Source: Chakrabartyella piscis (GTDB lineage Bacteria; Bacillota; Clostridia; Lachnospirales; Anaerotignaceae). From it: a stretch of 64,000 bases of DNA. Below are positions 8,240-17,172 of the stretch, in pieces (positions within the stretch are counted from its first letter, which is position 1; each line of letters opens with the position of its first letter). Where the stretch lies: NCBI GenBank assembly GCA_030067835.1, contig CP092441.1, positions 682,001 through 746,000 of the forward strand, given 5' to 3'. The notes below the pieces were generated by a model. That model was not told where the DNA came from, did no database searches, and was given only the letters and a program-made list of their open reading frames with translations. The position numbers were made by a program, and so were the translations under genes.

Positions 8240-9370
8240 ATGTATCGGTTTTACAATCCTGTACGTACATATTTGGGCAATGGTTGTTTTGGAAATATAA
8301 AAGAAATCATTGCAGAAGCTGTTGGCACACCAAAAAACATTGTATTGCTGGTTTGGAGCGAAAGTGTTTTGGAGATGGAAATAGTGCAAAACTTCTTAAA
8401 AGAAGATGCTTATGCTGTGAAACCAATCATTTTCACAAATGCAAATCCAACTGTAGAAAATTTATTTACACTTTATACAGAAGCAAAAGCTGTGACTTAT
8501 GATTTGGTGGTTGCAATTGGTGGTGGCAGTGTCTTAGATGCAGCAAAAACTTTGGCTTGTTTGCAAAATATGGAAATCCAAAGTGAAGAAGATGTACGTA
8601 ATATCATCAATGAAAAAACATATGCATCACCAAAATGCAAATGGATTGGAGTTCCAACCACTTCTGGAACGGGTAGCGAAGTCACCTGTTGGGCAACCAT
8701 TTGGGATATGAAAAAAGGCAAAAAATTATCTGTAGAAAGACAAGACAATTATGCAGCAGCAGCAGTGGTAGATGCCACATTTACAGCATCTATGCCTATG
8801 TCTTTGGCAGTTTCTTCAGCACTGGATGCAGTGGCACATGCAACAGAAAGCTACTGGGCAAATGCCAGAAATCCAGTGACAAAAGCCTTGGCACTCTACG
8901 CCATCAAAGCCATCATGGAGTCTATTGACGATTTGATTACAAACTATGGCAATACAAAAGCAGGCGATGTTATGGCAATGGGTAGTATGATTGCTGGTTT
9001 GGCTTTTTCCAACACAAGAACCACTGCATGTCACTCTATTTCTTATCCATTGACCATGCATTATGGTGTGCCACATGGTGTTGCAGTGAGCATGTTGGTT
9101 GCACCAATGATTGTTTGCAATGATGCATATTTGGAGGACAAAGAAGATTTGTTGGACGCATTTGGTGTGAAATGTGTGGAAGAAATTCAAGAAAAAATGG
9201 ATGCAATTCATAAAAAAGCAGGAATCAAATCACGTTTGTGTGACTGGAATGTTGCCAAAGAGGATATTGACTTCCTGGTGAAAAATGCATTCACAAAAGG
9301 AAGAATTGACAACAACCCAAGGGTTTTGTGTGAAGCAGATGTACGTACAATTTTACAAAATATTTATTAA
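8240..9370 (+). CDS. Iron-containing alcohol dehydrogenase, possible phosphonoacetaldehyde or acetaldehyde reductase
   Basis: A 376-residue group III alcohol dehydrogenase. The NAD(P) motif is VAIGGGSVLDAAKTLA (about 92-107), followed by PTTSGTGSE. Metal-ligand candidates are the Asp of VVDATF, the His of DAVAHATESYW, and the histidines of ACHSISYPL and YGVPHG. It resembles the phosphonoacetaldehyde-reductase branch (PhpC-like). With PhnX encoded 17 bp upstream, two roles are possible: reducing phosphonoacetaldehyde to 2-hydroxyethylphosphonate, or reducing the acetaldehyde made by PhnX to ethanol to recover NAD+. Sequence alone does not choose. Confidence 0.85.
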   Translation: MYRFYNPVRTYLGNGCFGNIKEIIAEAVGTPKNIVLLVWSESVLEMEIVQNFLKEDAYAVKPIIFTNANPTVENLFTLYTEAKAVTYDLVVAIGGGSVLDAAKTLACLQNMEIQSEEDVRNIINEKTYASPKCKWIGVPTTSGTGSEVTCWATIWDMKKGKKLSVERQDNYAAAAVVDATFTASMPMSLAVSSALDAVAHATESYWANARNPVTKALALYAIKAIMESIDDLITNYGNTKAGDVMAMGSMIAGLAFSNTRTTACHSISYPLTMHYGVPHGVAVSMLVAPMIVCNDAYLEDKEDLLDAFGVKCVEEIQEKMDAIHKKAGIKSRLCDWNVAKEDIDFLVKNAFTKGRIDNNPRVLCEADVRTILQNIY

Positions 9371-9412
9371 AAGACTATCAAAAGAATAATCAAAAAAGAG
9401 AGGATATCAATC

Positions 9413-10690
9413 ATGAAAATCATGAAACAAATTGTACCAATGGCAATGGCAGCAGTCTTGGCATTTGGAGCAACTGGTTGTGGAACAACAGCAAGTAGCA
9501 GCACAACAACAGCAGATGGAAAAGTGGAAATTGAATATTGGCACATCAATTCTGAAAGTTTTGCAGGTCCAACTGTAACAGATATTGTGAAAAGATTTAA
9601 CGAATCCCAAGATGAAATCGTTGTAAAAGAAAAATACATTGGGGAATACCAAAGCATTATGCAAAATTTGCAAGCAGATGCAGCAGTGGGTACTTCTCCT
9701 GACTTGGTACAAATTGGATGGTCTTATAAAGAATATTTTGGCAACAACTTTGCTTACACAGATCCAAATGAATTGTTTGCAGAATATGGCACAGAAGAAA
9801 CCAAAAACTTCATTGATGATACATACGCAGAGTCTGTACAAGCGTTGGCAGTTTTGGATAGTGGAGAAATGCTTGGTATGCCATATGGTATGTCTATTCC
9901 TATGTTGTTTTTGAATACAGATATTTTTGCAGAAGCTGGCATTGCAGTAGAAGATCTTGTGACATGGTGGGATGTGGACGCAGCAGCAAGAACCATCGCA
10001 GAAAACACAGACAAATATGGTCTTTACATTGGGGAATCCAACTATGTTTGGGAAATGCAACAACTCATTGAAAGCAATGGTGCTAGATACATCACAGATG
10101 GTATTTGTAGCATCTATAGTCCGGAATCTGTAGAAGCAATGGAATTGTATGCAGGTTTGGTGCATGATGGTTCTGCTTTGCATGTGGTTATTGAAGAAGG
10201 TAGACAGGCATATTTGGCTGGCGAAGTGGGTATTTATATGGATTCTGTGGCATATACAAACATCACCACAACCACAACAGATTTCACAGAGATTATGGTT
10301 GCTCCAGGTTGGGAAGATGAAGAGTTGCAATTGCCAATTGGCGGTAATTTCTTGGCAGTCACATCTTCCACAGATGAGAAAAAAGCAGCAACTGCTGAAT
10401 TCTTGACATGGATGTTGGATGCAGAAAATATGTTGCAATGGAATGGTGTTACAGGCTATATTCCACCAATCAAATCAGCTGTTGGTAGCGAATTTATGGC
10501 AGAAAATCCAGTGATCCAAATGGCGTATGACAACTTGGACAGTGCAGTTCCTTGGGCAGCATTCCCAGGCAACAATGGGTTGCAAGCAGAACAAATTTTG
10601 ATTGCAATGCGTGATGAAATTCTTTCCAGTGGCACACCATCTGAAGAAGCTATGAAAAAAGCACAAGAAGAAATCAACAAAATGTACTAA
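9413..10690 (+). CDS. ABC importer substrate-binding lipoprotein (solute-binding family 1, UgpB/MalE type)
   Basis: A 425-residue binding protein with lipobox GATGC at residues 19-23, followed by a Ser/Thr linker. The mature part begins VEIEYWHINSES, the usual cluster-B start. Family features include DLVQIGWSYK and the hinge segments MPYGMSIPMLFLNTD and GNFLAVTSST. Its nearest functional classes are sugar and glycerol-phosphate (UgpB) binders, not PhnD or PhnS. Lying between phnX and phnW it likely binds AEP or an AEP ester; this is inference. A stabilising hairpin follows the gene. Confidence 0.88.
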   Translation: MKIMKQIVPMAMAAVLAFGATGCGTTASSSTTTADGKVEIEYWHINSESFAGPTVTDIVKRFNESQDEIVVKEKYIGEYQSIMQNLQADAAVGTSPDLVQIGWSYKEYFGNNFAYTDPNELFAEYGTEETKNFIDDTYAESVQALAVLDSGEMLGMPYGMSIPMLFLNTDIFAEAGIAVEDLVTWWDVDAAARTIAENTDKYGLYIGESNYVWEMQQLIESNGARYITDGICSIYSPESVEAMELYAGLVHDGSALHVVIEEGRQAYLAGEVGIYMDSVAYTNITTTTTDFTEIMVAPGWEDEELQLPIGGNFLAVTSSTDEKKAATAEFLTWMLDAENMLQWNGVTGYIPPIKSAVGSEFMAENPVIQMAYDNLDSAVPWAAFPGNNGLQAEQILIAMRDEILSSGTPSEEAMKKAQEEINKMY

Positions 10691-10708
10691 TTGATATTTG
10701 TAAAAGAG

Positions 10709-10737
10709 TTGCCTCTTCATACAAAATGAGGAGGCGA
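10709..10737 (+). terminator. Intercistronic hairpin after the binding-protein gene
   Basis: A 12-bp stem (TTGCCTCTTCAT at 10709-10720 with ATGAGGAGGCGA at 10726-10737) and a 5-nt loop. There is no U-run, so it is more likely an mRNA stabiliser or attenuator that raises binding protein over permease than a full terminator. Confidence 0.6.
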
Positions 10738-10777
10738 TTCATCAAAATTTCTATTTTAAATGAAGGATGAGGTCGTT

Positions 10778-11665
10778 ATGGAACTGAATCAAAGAGAAAA
10801 AATCAAATCAATTTTATTCCTAAGCCCTGCAATCATTTGCTTTGTGGTGTTCTTGCTGATACCAATGCTATATACAGTGTATCTCAGTTTTTTTGATTGG
10901 AATATGATACGACCAGAGATGGATTTTGTAGGACTAGACAATTACATCAAGATATTTACAGATGAAACCACATATAAAGTGTTACGCAATACATTTTCTT
11001 ATATTGGCATCATTTTAATCACCAATTTCTGTATTCCCTTTGTATTTGCTTTTGTTTGTAAATTTGTTTTGCATAAGTTCGCTAATTTTTATAAAACCAC
11101 AATGTTTATGCCTGGGTTCATTTCTTTGATTGTAGGTTCTGTTATTTTCACATGGATACTCAATCCCATTGTAGGACCTGTTGCATTGTTTCTGAAAGAG
11201 TTTGGTGTAAAAATGCCTGTTTGGTCCACAACAGAAGGCTTGGTCATTGTGGTCATCAGCTTGATTACATCTTGGAAATCCTTTGGATATAACTTCATTA
11301 TGTTGTATTCAGCAGTCAGTGGAGTTTCTGGTGAAGTCATTGAAGCGGCACAACTGGACAACATACCCCTAAGAAAAATCTTCTTGCAAATCGTAGCACC
11401 TATGACAGGGTTTACATCTTTTTATATGTTTGTTATGACCATCATCCAAGGTTTGACTTATGTCATCAGCCCGATTGATGTATTGACAAAAGGTGGACCC
11501 AATTATGGAAGCAGTAACATCGTCTATGCAGCATATTTCAAAGCGTTTTATATGTTTGATACAGGTGGTGCAGCAGCAATGGCAGTGATCACATTGGTGA
11601 TTTTTGGATTTGGGCTCTTTCTCTTAAATGAAGTGGTAGGAAAGTTGGTGTATTATGAAAACTAA
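10778..11665 (+). CDS. ABC importer permease (UgpA/MalF type)
   Basis: A 295-residue permease with six predicted membrane helices. FLSPAIICFVVFLLIPM is near the N-terminus, and the EAA loop VIEAAQLDNIPLRKIFLQIVAP is at about residue 193. ATG 10778 was preferred over the ATG 18 bases earlier because GGATGAGG lies just before it. It overlaps the next permease by 11 bp. It forms a heterodimeric channel with that protein and would import the phosphonate-related solute. Confidence 0.92.
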   Translation: MELNQREKIKSILFLSPAIICFVVFLLIPMLYTVYLSFFDWNMIRPEMDFVGLDNYIKIFTDETTYKVLRNTFSYIGIILITNFCIPFVFAFVCKFVLHKFANFYKTTMFMPGFISLIVGSVIFTWILNPIVGPVALFLKEFGVKMPVWSTTEGLVIVVISLITSWKSFGYNFIMLYSAVSGVSGEVIEAAQLDNIPLRKIFLQIVAPMTGFTSFYMFVMTIIQGLTYVISPIDVLTKGGPNYGSSNIVYAAYFKAFYMFDTGGAAAMAVITLVIFGFGLFLLNEVVGKLVYYEN

Positions 11666-12479
11666 ATCAAAATGGATCTGGCTTTGGCATATATTCTTCA
11701 TATTGGTTGTTTGTATGGTATTGTATCCTATTTTGTTTGCAATGGACAATGCTATGAAAACAGACCAGCAGGTATATGCAGGTTTGACTGGTTGGCTTTC
11801 CAATGGAATTTCTTTACACAATTATATAGACATATATGAAAGAGTACCTTTGTTGCGTATCATCTGGAACACCTTTGCAATTTCGTCTATCAACACCTTT
11901 TTGACTATGTTGGTATCCTTTTTGGCATCTTATGTTTTGGTGTATTATCGCTTCAAAGGCAGTGACAAAATTGTAGGGTTGTTTGTTTGGTCTATGTTCA
12001 TTCCCTTTACAGTCACCATAATTCCACATTATCTCATTGTTTCCAAAATGCAATTGGTGAACACATGGATGGGCGTTGTGATTCCACAAATATTTTCTGG
12101 TTCAGCAGTATTTTTGTTGATTCAAAGTATGAGAAACATTCCACTTTCTTTGATTGAGGTGGCAAAGCTAGAAAACATCAGCGATCGAAAAATCATGTGT
12201 CACATTGTGTTGCCATTGGTGAAACCACAATTGATTGCAACCAGCATTTGGTTCTTTGCATTGACATGGAATGATTTCATTTGGCCAAATAGAATCTTGA
12301 AAGATACCACAAGCTATACATTACCTTTGATTTTACAAAGTTTTATATCAGGAGAAGGTGGTGGAGGATTCACTTCTGCCATGGCAATGTCGGTGATTAC
12401 AATGATCATTCCACTGATACTGTATCTCATATTCCAAAAACACATCATTGAAACATTTACCAGTGCTGGTATCAAATAG
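11655..12479 (+). CDS. ABC importer permease (UgpE/MalG type)
   Basis: A 274-residue second permease, about six membrane helices. The EAA motif is IEVAKLENISDRKIMCHIVLP (split over the coupling loop, about 170-190), followed by the typical FFALTWNDFIWPN. The ATG lies inside the end of the previous gene, indicating translational coupling. The C-terminus IETFTSAGIK matches the usual MalG-type ending (GAVKG/AGIK). Confidence 0.93.
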   Translation: MKTKSKWIWLWHIFFILVVCMVLYPILFAMDNAMKTDQQVYAGLTGWLSNGISLHNYIDIYERVPLLRIIWNTFAISSINTFLTMLVSFLASYVLVYYRFKGSDKIVGLFVWSMFIPFTVTIIPHYLIVSKMQLVNTWMGVVIPQIFSGSAVFLLIQSMRNIPLSLIEVAKLENISDRKIMCHIVLPLVKPQLIATSIWFFALTWNDFIWPNRILKDTTSYTLPLILQSFISGEGGGGFTSAMAMSVITMIIPLILYLIFQKHIIETFTSAGIK

Positions 12480-12487
12480 GAGGCATT

Positions 12488-13597
12488 ATGAAACGAATTG
12501 AATTGACAGATATCAAAAAAGCATATGGCGAAACTGTGGTCATTCCAAAAATGAGTTTTTCTATTGCAGATGGGGAACGTTTGGTTTTGCTTGGACCATC
12601 TGGTTGTGGGAAATCTACATTGTTGCGTATGATTGCTGGTTTGGAAAATATCCAAGAAGGTGTATTGAAAATCAGTGGCGAAGATGTGAGCAATGTGGCA
12701 CCAGGACAACGAAATATCGCTATGGTGTTCCAAAACTATGCACTCTATCCACATATGACAGTGGAAGATAATATCACATATGGCTTAAGACAAAACAAAG
12801 TGCCAAAAGAAGAAGTTGAAAAACGTTTGGATATGGTTTTGGATATGTTGGACTTACGTGTGTACCGCAAAAGAAAACCAAAAGAATTGTCTGGTGGTCA
12901 ACGCCAAAGGGTATCACTTGCAAGGGCAACTGTCAAAAACAGCGAAGTATTTTTGTTGGATGAACCACTTTCCAATTTGGATGCACAATTGCGTGTTTCT
13001 GCCAGACAATCTTTGTTGGATATCCATGAGAAATTCAAACAAACCATTGTCTATGTGACACATGACCAAATCGAAGCCATGACATTTGCCACAAAAGTAA
13101 TTTTACTCAACAAAGGTGAAATTCAAATGTATGATGAACCCTACAATGTGTATCATCATCCAAGCAATGTGTTTACAGCAAAGTTCATTGGTTCTCCTTC
13201 TATGAACATTATGGAACATGTACATATCATCAGCAATTTCATTCGTATTGGCAAACAAAGGATGGTTTTGGATCGTGAATGGCGTGGGTACCTAGAAGAA
13301 AATACAAATTATTTCTGTGGCATCAGACCAGAAAATTTGCGTATCACAAAGAAAAAAAGTGAACAAGAATATAGCCAAATTGAAGCAACTGTGCAATACA
13401 TAGAAAATTTGGGTGCCAATTTTGCAGTGTATTTGCAAGTAGAAGGCAGTCAATTGGTGGCTGTCATCAAAGAACCTGATTTTGATGTCAATGAAAAAGT
13501 ATACATTGAATTTTTACAGGATCATTTGCATTTCTTCGATGGTACAACAGAGAAAAACTTAGGCAGACCAGCAAGCTTACATTCACAAAGACAGTAG
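12488..13597 (+). CDS. ABC importer ATP-binding protein (UgpC/MalK type)
   Basis: A 369-residue ATPase. Walker A is GPSGCGKST (about 36-44), the Q-loop is MVFQNYALYPHMT, the signature is LSGGQRQR, Walker B is VFLLDEPLSNLDA, and the switch His is in VYVTHDQIEAMT. A C-terminal TOBE/OB extension (about 240-360) is present, as in MalK/UgpC. It starts 8 bp after the permease with an AGGAGG site. It powers the importer encoded upstream and ends just before the PHP phosphoesterase. Confidence 0.95.
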   Translation: MKRIELTDIKKAYGETVVIPKMSFSIADGERLVLLGPSGCGKSTLLRMIAGLENIQEGVLKISGEDVSNVAPGQRNIAMVFQNYALYPHMTVEDNITYGLRQNKVPKEEVEKRLDMVLDMLDLRVYRKRKPKELSGGQRQRVSLARATVKNSEVFLLDEPLSNLDAQLRVSARQSLLDIHEKFKQTIVYVTHDQIEAMTFATKVILLNKGEIQMYDEPYNVYHHPSNVFTAKFIGSPSMNIMEHVHIISNFIRIGKQRMVLDREWRGYLEENTNYFCGIRPENLRITKKKSEQEYSQIEATVQYIENLGANFAVYLQVEGSQLVAVIKEPDFDVNEKVYIEFLQDHLHFFDGTTEKNLGRPASLHSQRQ

Positions 13598-13606
13598 GAG
13601 GAAGAT

Positions 13607-14644
13607 ATGGATTTTCTTGGATTTTCAAAAGATGGAAAGTGGTACAAAGGGAATTTGCATAGCCACACCAATCATACAGATGGCAAATTGACACCAAAAG
13701 AGTTGGTGGAATTGTACCAAAAAGCAGGATATGACTTTCTTGCCATTACAGACCACGATGTGTTTTACGATTATCGAGAAACCTTGCAACCAGATGGTAT
13801 GGTTTTGTTACCAGCAGTGGAAGCATCAGCTTATTTGGTGGAAGATACAGACTTTTATCATAAGGTATCTCAAAATAAAAATGCAGATAGCTTGGATATT
13901 TTGTGGGATGCCAATAAAGTGGGCAAATGCAAAAAAGCACATCACATCAATGCCATTTTGGGTACAAAAGCAATGCAAGAAATGGCAGAACTTCCATTAC
14001 CAGAAGAAGGTAAGTTGATTCCACCACCTGTCTATTTGAATGAATGGAAGGGTGCAGAGGTATTGCAAACTCTTGTGGAAGATTTTAAAAAACGAGGATT
14101 TTTTGTAACATACAACCATTCCACATGGTCACAAGTGGAATTGGAAGACGTTTCTGGAGTAGATGGCATTTGGGCAATGGAAATCTATAACTATGGAACA
14201 CACATTACAAACAATGCTTGTGATGAAACATTTGTGGACAATATGATGGCACATGGAAATCAGATGCATATTTTGGCAACAGATGACAATCATAATTGGA
14301 ATCCAGATTCCTTTGGTGGATATATTATGGTGAAAGCAGAAAATTTGAGCCATGATACCCTTGTAGAAAGTATGCTTGCAGGCAACTACTATTCTTCTAC
14401 AGGTTGTGAAATTTATGATTGGGGCATTCGAAATGACGAGGTTTTTGTTGCATGCGAAGATTGTAAATGGATTCGTTTCATCATCAATGGATGTGTTGGT
14501 GATGGAAAAATATATCGCAATGAAGGGGAGCCTCTTTGTGTTGCAAAATATAAACTAAAAGGTACAGAAAAATCGGTTAGGGTCGAATGTATCAATCATA
14601 ATGGAGAAAGAGCTTGGACAAATTTTTGTATGTTGCAAAAATAA
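13607..14644 (+). CDS. PHP-domain metal-dependent phosphoesterase in the phosphonate operon
   Basis: A 345-residue protein with an N-terminal PHP domain. Metal-ligand motifs are GNLHSHTNHTDG (about 14-25), ITDHDVF (about 47), and a later VTYNHSTW; ATDDNHNW near residue 225 carries further candidate ligands. The remaining C-terminal part is unassigned. PHP enzymes hydrolyse phosphate mono- and diesters. Between a Ugp-type importer and phnW it may release AEP from an imported ester such as a glyceryl-AEP. That function is inference; the operon position is clear. Confidence 0.82.
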   Translation: MDFLGFSKDGKWYKGNLHSHTNHTDGKLTPKELVELYQKAGYDFLAITDHDVFYDYRETLQPDGMVLLPAVEASAYLVEDTDFYHKVSQNKNADSLDILWDANKVGKCKKAHHINAILGTKAMQEMAELPLPEEGKLIPPPVYLNEWKGAEVLQTLVEDFKKRGFFVTYNHSTWSQVELEDVSGVDGIWAMEIYNYGTHITNNACDETFVDNMMAHGNQMHILATDDNHNWNPDSFGGYIMVKAENLSHDTLVESMLAGNYYSSTGCEIYDWGIRNDEVFVACEDCKWIRFIINGCVGDGKIYRNEGEPLCVAKYKLKGTEKSVRVECINHNGERAWTNFCMLQK

Positions 14645-14662
14645 ATATATGGAGGAAACAAA

Positions 14663-15769
14663 ATGTTGGGATATAAATTATTGACACCAGGACCATTGAC
14701 CACAACAGAAAGTGTCAAACAAGAAATGTTGGTGGATCATTGCACATGGGATACAGATTATATGCAAATCACACAAGACATCAGAAGTGGACTATTGGAG
14801 CTTGCACATTGCAATCCAGAAATATATACAACGGTTTTGATGCAGGGAAGTGGCACATTTGGTGTAGAAAGTACCATTATCAGTTCTGTTGGCAAAGAAG
14901 ATAAAATCTTGATTTGTTCCAATGGTGCGTATGGTCTTAGAATGTGTCAAATTGCGGAGAGTGCGTCTGTACCATATATGCATTATAGAGAAGCCTTTGA
15001 TACAATCATTGATGCAAAAAAAGTTGCAGAAATTTTAGAAAACAACCCAGATATTACCCATGTGGCAATGGTACATAGCGAAACCACAACCGGAATTTTG
15101 AATGATATTGCATCTGTAGCAAAGGTTGCAAAGGAAAATGACAAGGTTTTCATTGTGGATGCTATGAGTTCTTTTGGTGGTGTGGAAATCGATGTGGAAG
15201 CATTGGATATTGATTTTTTGGTGAGTAGTGCCAATAAATGCATCCAAGGTGTGCCAGGATTTTCTTTCATCATTGCAAAAACAAAAGAAATTGAAAAATG
15301 CAAAGGTAAATCTTGTAGTTTGTCACTTGATTTGTATGACCAATGGTTGCATATGAATCCATCTGGTAAATGGCGATTCACTTCACCGACACATGTTGTG
15401 TTGGCATTTGCAAAAGCAATGGAAGAATTACAAAAAGAAGGTGGCATCAGCAAACGTGAAATGCGATATCGTAAAAATAATGCGCTGTTGATTGCAGGTA
15501 TGAAAGCGTTAGGTTTTCAATCATATGTAAAAAGTGCATACCAATCTCCAATTATCACAACATTTTACTATCCAGAAAATAAAAAAATTGCGTTTATGAA
15601 TTTCTATACCTATATCAAAGAAAATGGATATGCAATTTATCCAGGAAAGCTGACAGAAGCAGAAACCTTCAGAGTTGGCAACATTGGAGAAATTTATCCA
15701 GAGGATATGGAGAAATTGTGTAATATGATTGGACAATATATGGATACAGAGTATTTATATAATGTGTAG
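14663..15769 (+). CDS. phnW: 2-aminoethylphosphonate--pyruvate transaminase
   Basis: A 368-residue class V aminotransferase that converts AEP and pyruvate into phosphonoacetaldehyde and alanine. Typical PhnW features are LLTPGPLTTTESVKQ at the N-terminus, HCTWDTDY, GSGTFGVES (substrate/PLP phosphate region), DAMSSFGG (PLP Asp), and the PLP lysine in SSANKCIQGVPGF (about residue 192). Length matches the family (about 360-370). It is last in the operon, and its product feeds PhnX at the operon's start. Confidence 0.96.
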   Translation: MLGYKLLTPGPLTTTESVKQEMLVDHCTWDTDYMQITQDIRSGLLELAHCNPEIYTTVLMQGSGTFGVESTIISSVGKEDKILICSNGAYGLRMCQIAESASVPYMHYREAFDTIIDAKKVAEILENNPDITHVAMVHSETTTGILNDIASVAKVAKENDKVFIVDAMSSFGGVEIDVEALDIDFLVSSANKCIQGVPGFSFIIAKTKEIEKCKGKSCSLSLDLYDQWLHMNPSGKWRFTSPTHVVLAFAKAMEELQKEGGISKREMRYRKNNALLIAGMKALGFQSYVKSAYQSPIITTFYYPENKKIAFMNFYTYIKENGYAIYPGKLTEAETFRVGNIGEIYPEDMEKLCNMIGQYMDTEYLYNV

Positions 15770-15775
15770 TGTAAT

Positions 15776-15801
15776 GTAGGGGAGGATATTATCCTCCTGT
15801 T
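15776..15801 (+). repeat. Variable-stem hairpin repeat (GTAGGG...CTG)
   Basis: TGTAGGGGAGGATATTATCCTCC: perfect GGAGGATA/TATCCTCC stem directly after phnW. It is the first copy, from the left, of the dispersed family. It could also act as a weak terminator (followed by TGTTAAAAAAA). Confidence 0.8.
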
Positions 15802-15858
15802 AAAAAAACAAGATAGGAAAAGAGGAGTGGTAATTCTAGGAGTGGAAGTGATTTAAGG

Positions 15859-16443
15859 TTTAAAGAGTTTCAGACCTTACTTTTCAACAGTGAAAAGTAA
15901 CAAAAGCTGCCACTCGTTTCGAAGGCGTGGAGCCCCGATTTAAGATGGTCTAACCCGACGGGTCATCATTTTGCAAGCAAAATCACCTGCGGTGACCGCC
16001 ACTTCTTTGGCGGTGAGTCCTTAAAAATACTCCCGACAGACAGATGACTAGTGATGTAAATCCTACGATTAGACCGTGAGTGACAAGCCCCTCACCTCTT
16101 GATTACTGGTTCTAAAAGCGTTATTGTGGGTTTTGTAGGGGATGGCGTCCTCGACATCCCGCTATTAGAATTAAATAATTTATCAGATGACTTATGAGTT
16201 CCACTCAGCCTTTGCTTGCAAAGTGGAATCCAGAAAATTGCTATTTTGATAAATTAGAATAAGCGTCACCAGCCAAGAAGGAAGGTTTCTCGAAGTTCGA
16301 TTTATTCTCGAACCTATAGGATTTCGCTTGCAAAGGAGTTTCGAGGGGTCGCAGCCCCCTTGAACCGTGCTCCACGCTTCGGAAGTAGTGGCACTTTTTG
16401 TTACTTTTTGGTGTCAAAAAGTAAGATCTGAATGCTTTAAAAC
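15859..16443. mobile_element. 585-bp non-coding element with ~85-bp imperfect terminal inverted repeats
   Basis: The left end (15859-15948) and the reverse complement of the right end (16354-16443) align along their length. Shared blocks are TTTAAAG, TTCAGA, CTTACTTTT, AAAAGTAACAAAA, TGCCACT and GCGTGGAGC. The interior is hairpin-rich (CATTTTGCAAGCAAAATCA near 15967, CCGCC/GGCGG near 15997-16013, TTCGA repeats near 16290) and contains one variable-stem hairpin at 16134-16162. No credible ORF or transposase is present. It looks like a MITE-type or large palindromic element; no target-site duplication was identified. Confidence 0.7.
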
Positions 16444-16482
16444 GTGAATAAATTCCTACCTAATATTAATTCACAAACATTC

Positions 16483-16511
16483 CAACAGGTGACAAAACGT
16501 CACCCCTACAA
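16483..16511 (-). repeat. Variable-stem hairpin repeat, reverse orientation
   Basis: Read on the minus strand: TTGTAGGGGTGACG, TTTTG loop, GTCACC stem end. It lies between the 585-bp element and the ECF gene. Confidence 0.7.
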
Positions 16512-16593
16512 AATAAACGATACTACACATTATAAGCATAATATGAATGTATATAACAAAATCATTTATAATCGAATGATAACCCATAAAACA

Positions 16594-16625
16594 CAAAAAA
16601 AGAAGAATACCTCAATATTCTTCTT
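16594..16625 (-). terminator. Terminator of the ECF S-component gene
   Basis: On the minus strand, AAGAAGAATA and TATTCTTCTT pair around a short GAGG-type loop and run into seven Ts. It lies just downstream of the minus-strand ECF gene. Confidence 0.8.
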
Positions 16626-16647
16626 AACATGGCTTATACAATTAATT

Positions 16648-17172
16648 TCACTTCAAAGAAACCAATTTTTTGATTTGCACCTTATGCAAGGAGAAACCAG
16701 CAACAAAGTACACAATGGCACCAGAAATACCTTGGAATGCATTTTCTGGAATAGAAGCAAGAGCAATCAAGAAACTACTTTTCAAAATACCGCCTGCTAC
16801 AAAGTAACCAAAAATCATCCAAACAATTCCAACTACAACAGCACAAACAGTTGGTACATTGATAAAGTTTGACTTGTTGTTGGCACGTTCGCCAATCAAT
16901 CCTACAAGATAGCCCATAATACCTTTGATGATCAAAGTGAAAAGTGCCCAGTGGGCATAACCACTTAAAATATCAGCCAAAGCAGAACCAATCCCACCCG
17001 CCAAAGCACCGTTTTTTTTACCAAAGAAGATGGCAATGAGCAAAATCATGCTATCACCCAAGTGGATATAACCATTGGTTGCAGAAACTGGAATTTGAAA
17101 TACCATTGTACTGATTGCAACAATTGCAATGAACAAGCCTTGTAAACATAATTCTTTTGTAGATGTATTCAT
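16648..17172 (-). CDS. ECF transporter S component (riboflavin-S/HmpT-like family)
   Basis: A 174-residue membrane protein with about five to six helices. Segments typical of this S-component family are GYIHLGDSMILLIAIFFG, GALAGGIGSALADIL and YAHWALFTLIIKGIMG. S components bind a vitamin and work with a shared energising module (EcfAA'T), not encoded here. ATG 17172 was chosen because AGGAGG lies 9 bases upstream on the minus strand; an in-frame extension upstream has no ribosome site. The vitamin cannot be read from sequence. Confidence 0.85.
   Translation of the reverse strand: MNTSTKELCLQGLFIAIVAISTMVFQIPVSATNGYIHLGDSMILLIAIFFGKKNGALAGGIGSALADILSGYAHWALFTLIIKGIMGYLVGLIGERANNKSNFINVPTVCAVVVGIVWMIFGYFVAGGILKSSFLIALASIPENAFQGISGAIVYFVAGFSLHKVQIKKLVSLK

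Noticed and set aside
16444-16872. 142-codon plus-strand frame next to the 585-bp element
   Set aside because: Its second half is antisense to the ECF gene and its first half crosses a hairpin repeat and terminator.
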